NCBI RefSeq assembly: GCF_014697585.1 | Contig: NZ_JACJSB010000019.1 | Coordinates: 30,234 to 94,233 of the forward strand | Length of the DNA stretch: 64,000 nt | Origin: Dolichospermum sp. FACHB-1091 | Lineage (GTDB): Bacteria; Cyanobacteriota; Cyanobacteriia; Cyanobacteriales; Nostocaceae | Direction of reading: 5' to 3' | Part shown: positions 1 to 7,194 of the stretch, in pieces | Layout: each line of letters starts with the position of its first letter | Position numbering within the stretch: the stretch's first letter is position 1 | Translations under genes and position numbers: made by a program | The notes under the pieces: generated by a model | Database searches by the model: none | What the model saw: only the letters and a program-made list of their open reading frames with translations | What the model was told of the DNA's origin: nothing

Positions 1-500
1 CTTTGCGAGTTGTCAATAGTTTGGAGGGACCACCAGCATTTAAAAAGCCAGATTTTACTCTCTCTCATTTAATTGAGTCGGGTAAATTCATGGTTAGTGA
101 ACAAAAAAGAGTGGAAAACTCCCATTTAGTTGATGAATATAATCGTTTAAATCGAGGTAAAGGTTATCAAGTTGCTGCTCCCGTTGTCGAAGTTCCAGTT
201 AGTAAACCTATCAATAATCAAGCCAATCATTTAAGTTTAGAAACTCAAGAACAAGTTCGACAAATTTTAGCTCAAGGTTATAAAATTGGCATTGAACACA
301 TTGATGAAAGACGTTTCCGTACAGGTTCTTGGCAAAGTTGCGGTTCTTTTTTTAATATTGATGCACATTCCGACGCTATTTCTAATTTAGAATCTTGCTT
401 ATCTGAATATAGCGGTGAATATGTGCGTTTAGTAGGAATTGATCCACAAGCAAAACGACGAGTAGTAGAAACAATTATTCAACGTCCTCATAGTAAGTAA
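1..500 (+). CDS. rca: Rubisco activase, C-terminal part (left-truncated)
   Basis: This is the 3' end of a gene that enters from the left edge. The first ~55 residues match the C-terminal helical region of plant and cyanobacterial Rubisco activase ([16 protein letters not shown], then [20 protein letters not shown]). A linker rich in Val and Pro follows, then a domain resembling the Rubisco small subunit (about residues 80-163: [32 protein letters not shown]). That arrangement is typical of cyanobacterial Rca, whose SSU-like domain tethers it to Rubisco in carboxysomes. The AAA+ ATPase part lies outside the window, so its completeness cannot be judged. A CcmM C-terminus also carries such domains, but usually several in tandem and without the activase tail. 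The reading frame is open from base 3 to the TAA at 498-500. Confidence 0.85.
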   Translation, partial: LRVVNSLEGPPAFKKPDFTLSHLIESGKFMVSEQKRVENSHLVDEYNRLNRGKGYQVAAPVVEVPVSKPINNQANHLSLETQEQVRQILAQGYKIGIEHIDERRFRTGSWQSCGSFFNIDAHSDAISNLESCLSEYSGEYVRLVGIDPQAKRRVVETIIQRPHSK

Positions 501-516
501 TTGGTATTTTTTTGAA

Positions 517-546
517 TGTAGAGACATTCCGTGGAACGTCTCTACA
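517..546. repeat. Dispersed palindrome, possible rca terminator
   Basis: Near-perfect 15-bp inverted repeat with arms TGTAGAGACATTCC and GGAACGTCTCTACA, 17 bases after the rca stop. Related palindromes lie at 3491-3519 and 51994-52023, so this is a dispersed repeat family. Its place between the 3' ends of two convergent genes suggests that it also serves as a bidirectional terminator (inference). Confidence 0.6.
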
Positions 547-575
547 GGGCTTGAATTTAATATAGCAATGTAGGC

Positions 576-1346
576 TTAAACTGGAGTTAAAAATAGGTCA
601 GCTTCTGCTTGTCTTCTCCGTCTTAATCCTACTTCCACATTGCTACCAGGATTTCTGTATTTTAGAAAAGTTTCTTCAATTTCATCCCATTTTTTATCTC
701 TCAAAACTCTAGTCATACTTTGGAAACGGGAATTACCATAAAAATTAGCACCCAAGTTATAACCAAAGCTTAATAAAGCACCCTGTTGGTTAGCATTTAA
801 CTCATTCCAAACAGGAATTTTTTGTAGAGGTGGGAGATAGCTATTCTCTAGCTGAAGCATCAATAAATCATCTGCTTCTTGTTGAGTGATGCTTTCACCT
901 AATTTCCAGTTACTACCATCTCTTTTTTTTGTAGAACCCCAACCAATGGTGATAGGTAAATTACCAGTTCGGGGATCTGGATAAGCCTTTAAATAACAAC
1001 CTTCAAATTTTTTGATCAGCGGAATTGCTGAAAGTGGTAGTTTTCCGGTGACACCACCAAAACCGTTTGTTTGAGGAGTTGGGGATGGTACTGGATTTGT
1101 TGTTAATTGGTCAAAAGCGTTATTTAAAAGATTTTGGGTATTTTTTCCGACTATTCCATCTGCTTCAAGCCCATTTCGACTCTGAAACTGTTTGACAGCC
1201 TTGACAGTATTGTTGCCAAAATCACCATCTATTGTCCCCGGATCGAAATTGAGTGCTTTTAAGATTTCCTGTAGTTGTTGAACTTTTGCGCCATTTGCAC
1301 CTTGTTTGAGGATTTCACCAGTGTTGAGATTTAATTTACTAGGCAT
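576..1346 (-). CDS. GH24 phage-type lysozyme with peptidoglycan-binding domain
   Basis: A 256-residue protein. Residues ~15-73 form a peptidoglycan-binding domain of the PG_binding_1 type (GANGAKVQQLQEILKALNF, IDGDFGNNTVKAVKQFQ, ADGIVGKNTQ). A Pro/Thr-rich linker (~80-100) follows, then a T4-type lysozyme (GH24) domain. The catalytic region reads KKFEGCYLKAYPDP then ITIGWGST, matching the Glu-x8-Asp-x5-Thr arrangement of the family; the C-terminal GLRRRRQAEADLF motif is also typical. It should cleave the MurNAc-GlcNAc bond of peptidoglycan. No signal peptide is evident. No other phage genes are near, so this is probably a domesticated cell-wall hydrolase or a morphon remnant rather than part of a prophage. 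The ATG start is supported by the complete first domain. Confidence 0.85.
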   Translation of the reverse strand: MPSKLNLNTGEILKQGANGAKVQQLQEILKALNFDPGTIDGDFGNNTVKAVKQFQSRNGLEADGIVGKNTQNLLNNAFDQLTTNPVPSPTPQTNGFGGVTGKLPLSAIPLIKKFEGCYLKAYPDPRTGNLPITIGWGSTKKRDGSNWKLGESITQQEADDLLMLQLENSYLPPLQKIPVWNELNANQQGALLSFGYNLGANFYGNSRFQSMTRVLRDKKWDEIEETFLKYRNPGSNVEVGLRRRRQAEADLFLTPV

Positions 1347-1585
1347 AACGGTATCCTGGTAACTTTAGTTTGATCAGTTTCGTAGTTGAAAGCAGAGATT
1401 AACTGAAAATGAGACCTTACTTAGTTGATTGTACAGTATGACTATGTGATATGACAACGATTTTTACAAAAAAATACATAAATTATCAAAATTATAAAAG
1501 TATATAAATTGGCGGGAATATGATCATAAATAATGATACTTTGTGATCAACGAAAAATTACTAATTGAAAATCCGATCCAAATAT

Positions 1586-1852
1586 ATGCCTTGGTTTGTC
1601 AAAATTGAAACTGGTAAGGTTGATAAGGCGACCTTTGACAAATATGTACCCGCCCACAAAGCCTACGTACAACAATTAATTGCTAAGGGACACAAAGCCA
1701 AAACAGGTTATTGGGCGCAAAAAGGTGGTGGTATGATGTTATTTGAGGCTGAGTCAATGGATGAAGCACAGGCAATAGTAACCGCTGACCCCTTGATACA
1801 GAACGATTGTGTCAATTATCAACTATTTCAATGGGAAATTGTTTTGGAATAA
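1586..1852 (+). CDS. YciI-like (YCII-domain) protein
   Basis: An 88-residue protein from the ATG at 1586; a TTG seven codons upstream is possible, but the family begins at MPWFVKIETG. It has the ferredoxin-like fold pattern of YciI proteins, with the conserved His (PAHKAYVQQL) and the ADPLIQ Asp-Pro motif thought to form the active site. A Gly-rich turn (QKGGGMMLFEAES) sits between them. The function of the family in cyanobacteria is unknown; some members act as small lyases or dehydrochlorinases. The gene stands alone, followed by the SRP RNA. Confidence 0.75.
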   Translation: MPWFVKIETGKVDKATFDKYVPAHKAYVQQLIAKGHKAKTGYWAQKGGGMMLFEAESMDEAQAIVTADPLIQNDCVNYQLFQWEIVLE

Positions 1853-1887
1853 TATACAAATTCTGAATTTTCGTGTTATGATGGTCA

Positions 1888-1986
1888 AAGACCTGGATCT
1901 ATGCAACTTCAACGCCCAAACCTTGTCAGGACCGGAAGGTAGCAGCAATAAGGGATGCTTGTGGTAGGCGTAGTCTCCGGGTCGCC
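1888..1986 (+). ncRNA. ffs: Small signal recognition particle RNA (4.5S type)
   Basis: The apical hairpin carries the conserved SRP domain IV signature (GTCAGGACCGGAAGGTAGCA at 1925-1944), which binds Ffh and includes the GGAA tetraloop. The outer arms pair: bases 1890-1897 (GACCTGGA) with 1976-1983 (TCCGGGTC). This gives a ~95-nt hairpin of the usual size for bacterial small SRP RNA. The ends are approximate. Confidence 0.9.
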
Positions 1987-2011
1987 TTACTTGTAGGAGC
2001 TTTCAGTAGCA

Positions 2012-2413
2012 ATGCCTGGTTTTGGAGATATTGTACAAAAAGCTTTTTATCTTGGTGTTGGGTTAGCCTCCTACGCCAGTGAAAAGGCTGGGGGGAAATT
2101 AGCCGAACTGCGATCGCAAGTCCAAAAATTAGCAGATGAAATGGTGGCTAAAGGCGAGATGAACACAGAAGAAGCTCGCCGCTTCGTCGAGGATATGATG
2201 AAGCAAGCTCAACATGACTCAGTACCTGGAGAAGCGTATCAAAAGACACCTCCTTCCGAACCGCGTCGCATAGATATCCTAGAGGATGACGAAGAAGCAA
2301 CTGGGAAAGAGGCGAAAAAAGAAAATAAAGATCATGGCGATAATGTAAATCAGCTGCGGGATCAAGTGCGAGAACTACAGGAAGAGTTAAAAAGGCTGCA
2401 AAGAGAACCGTAA
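2012..2413 (+). CDS. Phasin-like coiled-coil protein
   Basis: A 133-residue protein. The N-terminal ~70 residues (PGFGDIVQKAFYLGVGLASY, then KLAELRSQVQKLADEMVAKG) resemble the phasin/PhaF-PhaI family of amphipathic helical granule-surface proteins. The middle is acidic and probably disordered. The last ~25 residues form a short leucine-zipper coiled coil (NQLRDQVRELQEELKRLQ). Similar small proteins are widespread in cyanobacteria. A link to polyhydroxyalkanoate granules is not established, and no pha genes are nearby. It starts 26 bases after the SRP RNA and may be co-transcribed with it. Confidence 0.7.
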   Translation: MPGFGDIVQKAFYLGVGLASYASEKAGGKLAELRSQVQKLADEMVAKGEMNTEEARRFVEDMMKQAQHDSVPGEAYQKTPPSEPRRIDILEDDEEATGKEAKKENKDHGDNVNQLRDQVRELQEELKRLQREP

Positions 2414-2560
2414 AAAACGATTTTTTACCTCCACAGTCAATTCTAAAAAATCACAGAATATCCGAAGTGGTTTTAAGTGTAATTACTTACCGTGTACTCT
2501 AGCAATTCCAGCCTGATGGCGTTAAGCTTCATGTTTTTAGCCAGTAAGGGCTTTAAGTTT

Positions 2561-2983
2561 ATGGAACAGTGGCAAAAAGACTTAATAGACATGATCGAAA
2601 CCGTGGCTGATGAAGTAGAGAAGTTCTTCCTAGGAATGAATGACATGGTAGATGCTTTTTTTGAGTTCGCAGAGGAAATTACTGAAGAAGTAGAAAGCAC
2701 TTATGTAGCAGATGTTGATAACTTCGTTAGGTTGCGCGAACAATTTTTACAAGACTTAGCCGAACCAATTCTGGAAATTTACTGGGAACTAGAAGACATC
2801 AGTGAAGATGTAGATCCCGGCTTTCCTTATGCAGTAGAAGCTACAATAGAAAAAAATGCGGCTTGTATTGGTTGTAGCCATTATCACGGACAGGTTTATG
2901 GTGGTAACTTGTTAGTTTGTGCTATGCACCCCCATGGTTGGGATGATCAGAATTGTCCAGACTGGGAAAAGCAAATTGAGTAA
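2561..2983 (+). CDS. Conserved cyanobacterial protein of unknown function, Cys/His-rich C-terminus
   Basis: A 140-residue protein from the ATG at 2561, preceded by AAGGG; upstream in-frame starts give an unconvincing leader. The N-terminal ~95 residues are strongly acidic and helical (MEQWQKDLIDMIETVADEVE, then many Glu/Asp). The C-terminus is a compact Cys/His segment (CIGCSHYHGQ, then CAMHPHGW and NCPDW) that could bind a metal or an Fe-S cluster. I recognise it only as a conserved cyanobacterial hypothetical. Its neighbours (phasin-like protein, queF) do not explain it. Confidence 0.7.
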   Translation: MEQWQKDLIDMIETVADEVEKFFLGMNDMVDAFFEFAEEITEEVESTYVADVDNFVRLREQFLQDLAEPILEIYWELEDISEDVDPGFPYAVEATIEKNAACIGCSHYHGQVYGGNLLVCAMHPHGWDDQNCPDWEKQIE

Positions 2984-3064
2984 TTAAGCTATCAATCTGG
3001 GGAGAAATGTTAAAAACTGTTAAGTTAATAATTGTGAATCTCTACATTTCTTTTTACTAACACA

Positions 3065-3481
3065 ATGAGTAACTTTGCACCTGAAACCCTACCCCCAGTC
3101 ATTCAAGAAATGAAATATGGTGAACGGGAAATTGCGGAAGGGAAACTAATTACCTTTCCGAATCCCCGCATCGGACGGCGCTATGATATTAATATTACCT
3201 TACCAGAATTTACTTGTAAATGTCCGTTTTCCGGTTATCCTGACTTTGCGACCATTTATATTAGTTACATTCCAGATCAACGGGTGGTAGAGTTGAAAGC
3301 ACTCAAACTTTATATTAACAGTTACCGCGATCGCTATATCTCCCATGAAGAAACAGCCAATCAAATTTTAGATGATTTTGTTGCAGCTTGTGATCCTGTG
3401 GAAGTGACTGTAAAAACCGATTTTACCCCCCGTGGAAATGTACATACAGTGGTTGAAGTTAAACATCAAAAAGGTGTTTAA
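3065..3481 (+). CDS. queF: NADPH-dependent 7-cyano-7-deazaguanine (preQ0) reductase
   Basis: A 138-residue type I (short, unimodular) QueF. It reduces the nitrile of preQ0 to preQ1 in queuosine tRNA modification, in the cytoplasm. The catalytic Cys lies in TCKCPFSGYPDFA. The NADPH-binding QueF motif appears as ELKALKLYINSYR, and the HEETANQILDDF helix with its conserved Glu is intact. Length and motifs are normal. The gene stands alone between a hypothetical gene and a repeat-rich intergenic region; other que genes are not in the window. Confidence 0.95.
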   Translation: MSNFAPETLPPVIQEMKYGEREIAEGKLITFPNPRIGRRYDINITLPEFTCKCPFSGYPDFATIYISYIPDQRVVELKALKLYINSYRDRYISHEETANQILDDFVAACDPVEVTVKTDFTPRGNVHTVVEVKHQKGV

Positions 3482-3488
3482 ATGAAGA

Positions 3489-3893
3489 AGCAGAGGCGTT
3501 TCATGGAACGTCTCTACAAGGATGATGAAAAACAAATACAGCATATTACCATCAGGGTGAAGTACACTTTTAGCGGGCAAGACTTGTACTGAGCTTGGTC
3601 GTTCGCGTAGCGTGGCGTTAGCCATAGTATACCCGCAAAACAAGATTGTTATCATTAATACAGCAAGTTTAGCTTGAGTGAAGTACACTTTGTGCAGGCA
3701 AGATGCCCGCACCACAAGAGTTTTATTATTAATATCTGTACTTCATAATACCGGTAACTGCTGTATCTAATTGATTATTAACTAAGTAGGTGAACGGAAA
3801 AAAAACCGACGTAAGTAACGAAAAGTAAAGTTTCCCTGTTCCCTGTTCCCTGTCCCCTGTTCCCTTGTCATAACGACAATTTTTCACCCCAAC
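3489..3893. repeat. Repeat-rich intergenic region
   Basis: About 400 bp without a convincing gene. It holds a palindrome of the GTAGAGAC family (3491-3519). It also holds two copies of a ~27-bp unit, GTGAAGTACACTTT followed by GC-x-GGCAAGA, at 3557-3584 and 3678-3704. A heptanucleotide tandem repeat of TTCCCTG (STRR type) occupies 3832-3867 just before the glycosyltransferase stop codon. All are typical of Nostocales intergenic DNA. Confidence 0.6.
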
Positions 3894-4973
3894 CTACTTA
3901 ACTAGAGTATTACTATTACGTAAATAACCATTTTGTTGCGCTAATTTTTCTGCAATTAGTTTTTGATAAACCACTTCATAACCATCAGTCATTTTTTGAA
4001 CACTAAAATTTTCTTCCACATATTGACGACAAGCGTAACGATTTAAATCAGCTACCCTGTCAAGAGAATTAATACATTCTTGCACATTCTTACAAAGGAA
4101 ACCGGTTTTCCCGTTCACAATAACTTCCCGTGTTGAACCCAGTCGCATAGCAATTACAGGTGTTCCTGATGCCATTGATTCTACCATAACTAAACCAAAA
4201 GGTTCTCGCCAAGTAATAGGAAACAAAGTCGCATAAGCACCACCCATGAGGGCATTTTTTTGGATATGATTAGCTTCACCTAAATATTCAATTTGCTTAC
4301 CATCAATATGTGGTTTAATTTTTTGCGTAAAATATTCCAAATCTACCACATCTACCTTACCTGCTATTTTTAACTTCCAACCAGTTTTTTGAGCAATTTC
4401 AATTGCTAAATGGGGTCCTTTTTCGGGAGACATTCTTCCCAAAAAAGCTAAATAAGGTGGTTCTGTTGGTTGAGGATAAAATTCATAACTACTAACATCA
4501 ATACCATTATAAACAGTGTCTACATAGTTTAAGCCTAATCTGGGTTCTTGCTGAGAATTAGAAATACTAACATAAGGCTGTTTTTTGCTATATTTAAAAA
4601 TTTTCTCGTTATCTGGAGTAAAAATTCCATGTAAAGTGTGAACTGTAGGAGTTTTGACTAAATTGGCGTAAACTAGTGATCCTAGTCCTACATGAGAGTG
4701 AATGATATCAAAATTTTCTGCTTGTTCATAAACTAAACCTAACAGTAACATTTCATAAATACCAGGCTCTTTAATAGTAGGATCTAACCTTAAAGCGCGG
4801 GGATGAACTGATACTAACTTAGCTAAACTTAAAGAATCTCCTGATGCAAATAAAGTCACTTCATGTCCCCGACGAACTAATTCATCAGTTAATAAACTTA
4901 CTACCAACTCTATACCACCATAAGCTGGTGGTGGTACTCTTTCCCACAATGGAGAAACCTGAGCAATTTTCAT
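3894..4973 (-). CDS. Glycosyltransferase family 4 protein
   Basis: A 359-residue GT-B fold glycosyltransferase. The N-terminus is MKIAQVSPLWERVPPPAYGG with the glycine loop IELVVSLLTDELVRRGHEVT. The acceptor-side HSH motif appears at DIIHSHVGLGS. The donor half has LAFLGRMSPEKGPHLAIEIA and the EX7E-type motif (REPFGLVMVESMASGTPVIA). It probably transfers a sugar from a nucleotide-sugar to a glycolipid or exopolysaccharide intermediate; the substrate cannot be told. The ATG at 4973 is chosen over a TTG two codons upstream because AGGAG lies seven bases before it. It is divergent from potC. Confidence 0.85.
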   Translation of the reverse strand: MKIAQVSPLWERVPPPAYGGIELVVSLLTDELVRRGHEVTLFASGDSLSLAKLVSVHPRALRLDPTIKEPGIYEMLLLGLVYEQAENFDIIHSHVGLGSLVYANLVKTPTVHTLHGIFTPDNEKIFKYSKKQPYVSISNSQQEPRLGLNYVDTVYNGIDVSSYEFYPQPTEPPYLAFLGRMSPEKGPHLAIEIAQKTGWKLKIAGKVDVVDLEYFTQKIKPHIDGKQIEYLGEANHIQKNALMGGAYATLFPITWREPFGLVMVESMASGTPVIAMRLGSTREVIVNGKTGFLCKNVQECINSLDRVADLNRYACRQYVEENFSVQKMTDGYEVVYQKLIAEKLAQQNGYLRNSNTLVK

Positions 4974-5363
4974 GATCAATCTCCTAAAATATTAGTTTTC
5001 TACTTCTAGTTAGTTGATGAATAGATGAAATAACTAACAGAGAAATAGCCAAAAATACCAAACCATCCTTATTTATAATTACTATTAGATCTTATGTTTT
5101 ATATTTGATATTTTTTGTCTATCTGAGGTAATGTAAATGTCTGATACTTGAGGAATAAATTAGACATAATACACATGGTACAATAGTTGTTTTTGGGATT
5201 TGGCGCTGGCAATAGAAGGGAAAAATAGTATAATGCCATACATTGGCTAGACTAATTTAAGACCAGGAAAAAAGATGATTAATTGTCTTAATTTTCTATT
5301 TTTTTCTCAGAGAACCATATTGTCATATAATATGATAGGCAAATATTGGGTATATTAGGTGAC
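4974..5363. promoter_or_regulatory. Divergent intergenic region, glycosyltransferase / potC
   Basis: A 390-bp AT-rich region between two divergent start codons, so it must hold promoters for both. The block TTGTCATATAATATGAT (5321-5337) includes a TATAAT-like box about 30 bases before the potC start. No operator, RNA gene or additional reading frame was recognised. Confidence 0.4.
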
Positions 5364-6167
5364 ATGAATATATACAAACAAATTAAAAAACCCCGTGTTT
5401 CATGGCTAGTAGTGTTTGCGCTGGTGGTATTTGTGTTTATGTACTTACCTCTTCTGGTACTGGCTTTTTATAGCTTTAATCAGTCACCTTACAGCGCTAA
5501 ATGGCAAGGATTTACCTTAGAATGGTACGGTAAATTATTTAGTGACGAACGGATTTTATCGGGTTTATATAATAGTTTATTGGTGGGTTTTTGTGCTGTG
5601 GGAGTTTCCGCAATTTTGGGAACATTAATGGCTGTGGGGTTAGCACGTTATGACTTTCCTGGCAAGAGATTATATCAGGGAATTGCTTATTTACCTTTAT
5701 TAATTCCTGATATTGCGATCGCTGTTTCTACGTTAGTATGTTTATCAGCCTTTGCTATTCCTTTGAGTATCTGGACTATTATCGCTGCCCATATTGTATT
5801 TTGTCTATCTTATGTGGGTTTGGTGGTTTCTTCGCGCATGAATAATATCAACCCTCATTTAGAAGAAGCAGCATTAGATTTAGGTGCGACACCAATACAA
5901 GCCTTTATTTTAGTTTTATTACCGCAATTAATGCCGGCAATTATTTCTGGGTGTTTATTGGCTTTTGTGTTGAGTTTAGATGATTTTTTAATCGCTAGTT
6001 TTACTGCGGGAAGTGGGACTAATACCTTACCAATGGAAATTTTTAGCCGCATTAGAACGGGAGTTAAACCGGATATTAATGCTTTAAGTGTGATGTTAAT
6101 TTCTACGACTGCTATTGTGGCTTTGATAGGGGAATTGATTAGAACTGCGGGGGAAAGGAGAGAATAG
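5364..6167 (+). CDS. potC: Spermidine/putrescine-type ABC transporter permease (PotC-like)
   Basis: A 267-residue inner-membrane permease with about six hydrophobic segments; the first is SWLVVFALVVFVFMYLPLLV. The EAA loop that contacts the ATPase is clear (EEAALDLGATPIQAFILVLL), and LSLDDFLIASF near the end is characteristic of PotC. It should form half of the channel in a polyamine importer. The ATG at 5364 is preceded by AGGTG; a TTG at 5346 is less likely. No potA, potB or potD is adjacent: the upstream gene is divergent and the downstream genes are convergent. Partners must be elsewhere, or this is an orphan permease. Confidence 0.85.
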   Translation: MNIYKQIKKPRVSWLVVFALVVFVFMYLPLLVLAFYSFNQSPYSAKWQGFTLEWYGKLFSDERILSGLYNSLLVGFCAVGVSAILGTLMAVGLARYDFPGKRLYQGIAYLPLLIPDIAIAVSTLVCLSAFAIPLSIWTIIAAHIVFCLSYVGLVVSSRMNNINPHLEEAALDLGATPIQAFILVLLPQLMPAIISGCLLAFVLSLDDFLIASFTAGSGTNTLPMEIFSRIRTGVKPDINALSVMLISTTAIVALIGELIRTAGERRE

Positions 6168-6174
6168 GAAAAAA

Positions 6175-7194
6175 TCAATTCAAAGTAGAAAAATGTTTTA
6201 AAACTTGCATGAAAGCAGGAATATGATATTTAGTATAATTACTCTGTTCTGAGTAAAATTTAGCTATTTGCCTCAATAATTCATCCCTAAATACCTCCTC
6301 TGTATTAGTCCAATCACTTGGTGGTTTAATATCTTCCCAATAATGCTCTTGAGTTTTGTTATCCTTAACTTTTTTAAGCATTAATAAGGCATAAATTAAC
6401 TCATTTTTGTGTGTTTCATCTGGAGAATTTTCAAACTGTTCTTTCCAGGAATCGCGTAACTTTTCTAAATCTGTACAATCTAATCCTGAACAATGATTAA
6501 TGCGATTGGAAACGGTTGAAAAATTATCTTTTAAATCATTACTATTAATAATAGCATTTGTCATAGTCATATAAATATCTTCAAGAATAACTTGTTGACC
6601 ATTATAGATGGGAACATTGATGTAATTATCAAAAACTTCTTGCAGTTCAGGTATGATAAAATATGCTTCTTTGTGAATTAATCCTGTTACCCAAATACGA
6701 TGATTTCTAGCATTTTCTTCATTAACTTGACCTTGGTGATAAAGATTTGAGAAAATTTCTTCGGTGTTTGAGAAATCATAGGTATTAGATGAATCGTATT
6801 TTTTAATATCTTGGGACTGTATATCTATATCAAGAATAGCAAAAAGCTTATTAGGATTTAAACGTGACTCTCTAGTATCTTCTGATTTTTGACTGTCTTC
6901 TTCATGTAATTCTAAAAGTTTAAAATAAGTTTGTATAACATCTGATCTACCTTTACAATTAAAAAATTCTGGTATATATCCAGTTCTTACCCTGGGAAAA
7001 CACCTTTTATAAAAATAGGCATCGTGCCACTGTTCCATTTTTCCATAATTCGCTACTGTTTTCCTATCAAAGATAGGATTATCTAAGATACTGCCTTGAC
7101 CTTCACACAGTACCACGATTTTACTTTTGTTAATTTTTGGACTTGTCAGAATTGCTTTACAATGTTTTATGAGTAGTTCTTGATAAGTATTCAT
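6175..7194 (-). CDS. TOPRIM-like (DUF4435-like) protein, partner of the AAA ATPase
   Basis: A 339-residue protein. A β-strand plus Glu motif (SKIVVLCEGQGS, Glu31) and a later DxD (KLFAILDIDIQS, Asp122 and Asp124) fit the acid residues of a TOPRIM fold, as in OLD-family nucleases and the AriB effector of PARIS. The HKEAYFIIPELQEVF segment resembles the Glu-x-x-Tyr region of DUF4435 proteins. The rest is helical and unrecognised. Its start overlaps the end of the ATPase gene by four bases (ATGA), so the two are translationally coupled. I infer a nuclease or toxin effector gated by the ATPase, probably in anti-phage defence. The family assignment is by eye only. Confidence 0.6.
   Translation of the reverse strand: MNTYQELLIKHCKAILTSPKINKSKIVVLCEGQGSILDNPIFDRKTVANYGKMEQWHDAYFYKRCFPRVRTGYIPEFFNCKGRSDVIQTYFKLLELHEEDSQKSEDTRESRLNPNKLFAILDIDIQSQDIKKYDSSNTYDFSNTEEIFSNLYHQGQVNEENARNHRIWVTGLIHKEAYFIIPELQEVFDNYINVPIYNGQQVILEDIYMTMTNAIINSNDLKDNFSTVSNRINHCSGLDCTDLEKLRDSWKEQFENSPDETHKNELIYALLMLKKVKDNKTQEHYWEDIKPPSDWTNTEEVFRDELLRQIAKFYSEQSNYTKYHIPAFMQVLKHFSTLN

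Noticed and set aside
576..1346. Prophage signalled by the GH24 lysozyme
   Set aside because: No integrase, structural, holin or terminase genes nearby; neighbours are ordinary cyanobacterial genes.
3368..3715. 115-codon minus-strand ORF overlapping the queF 3' end
   Set aside because: Half of it is antisense to queF and the rest reads through dispersed repeats.
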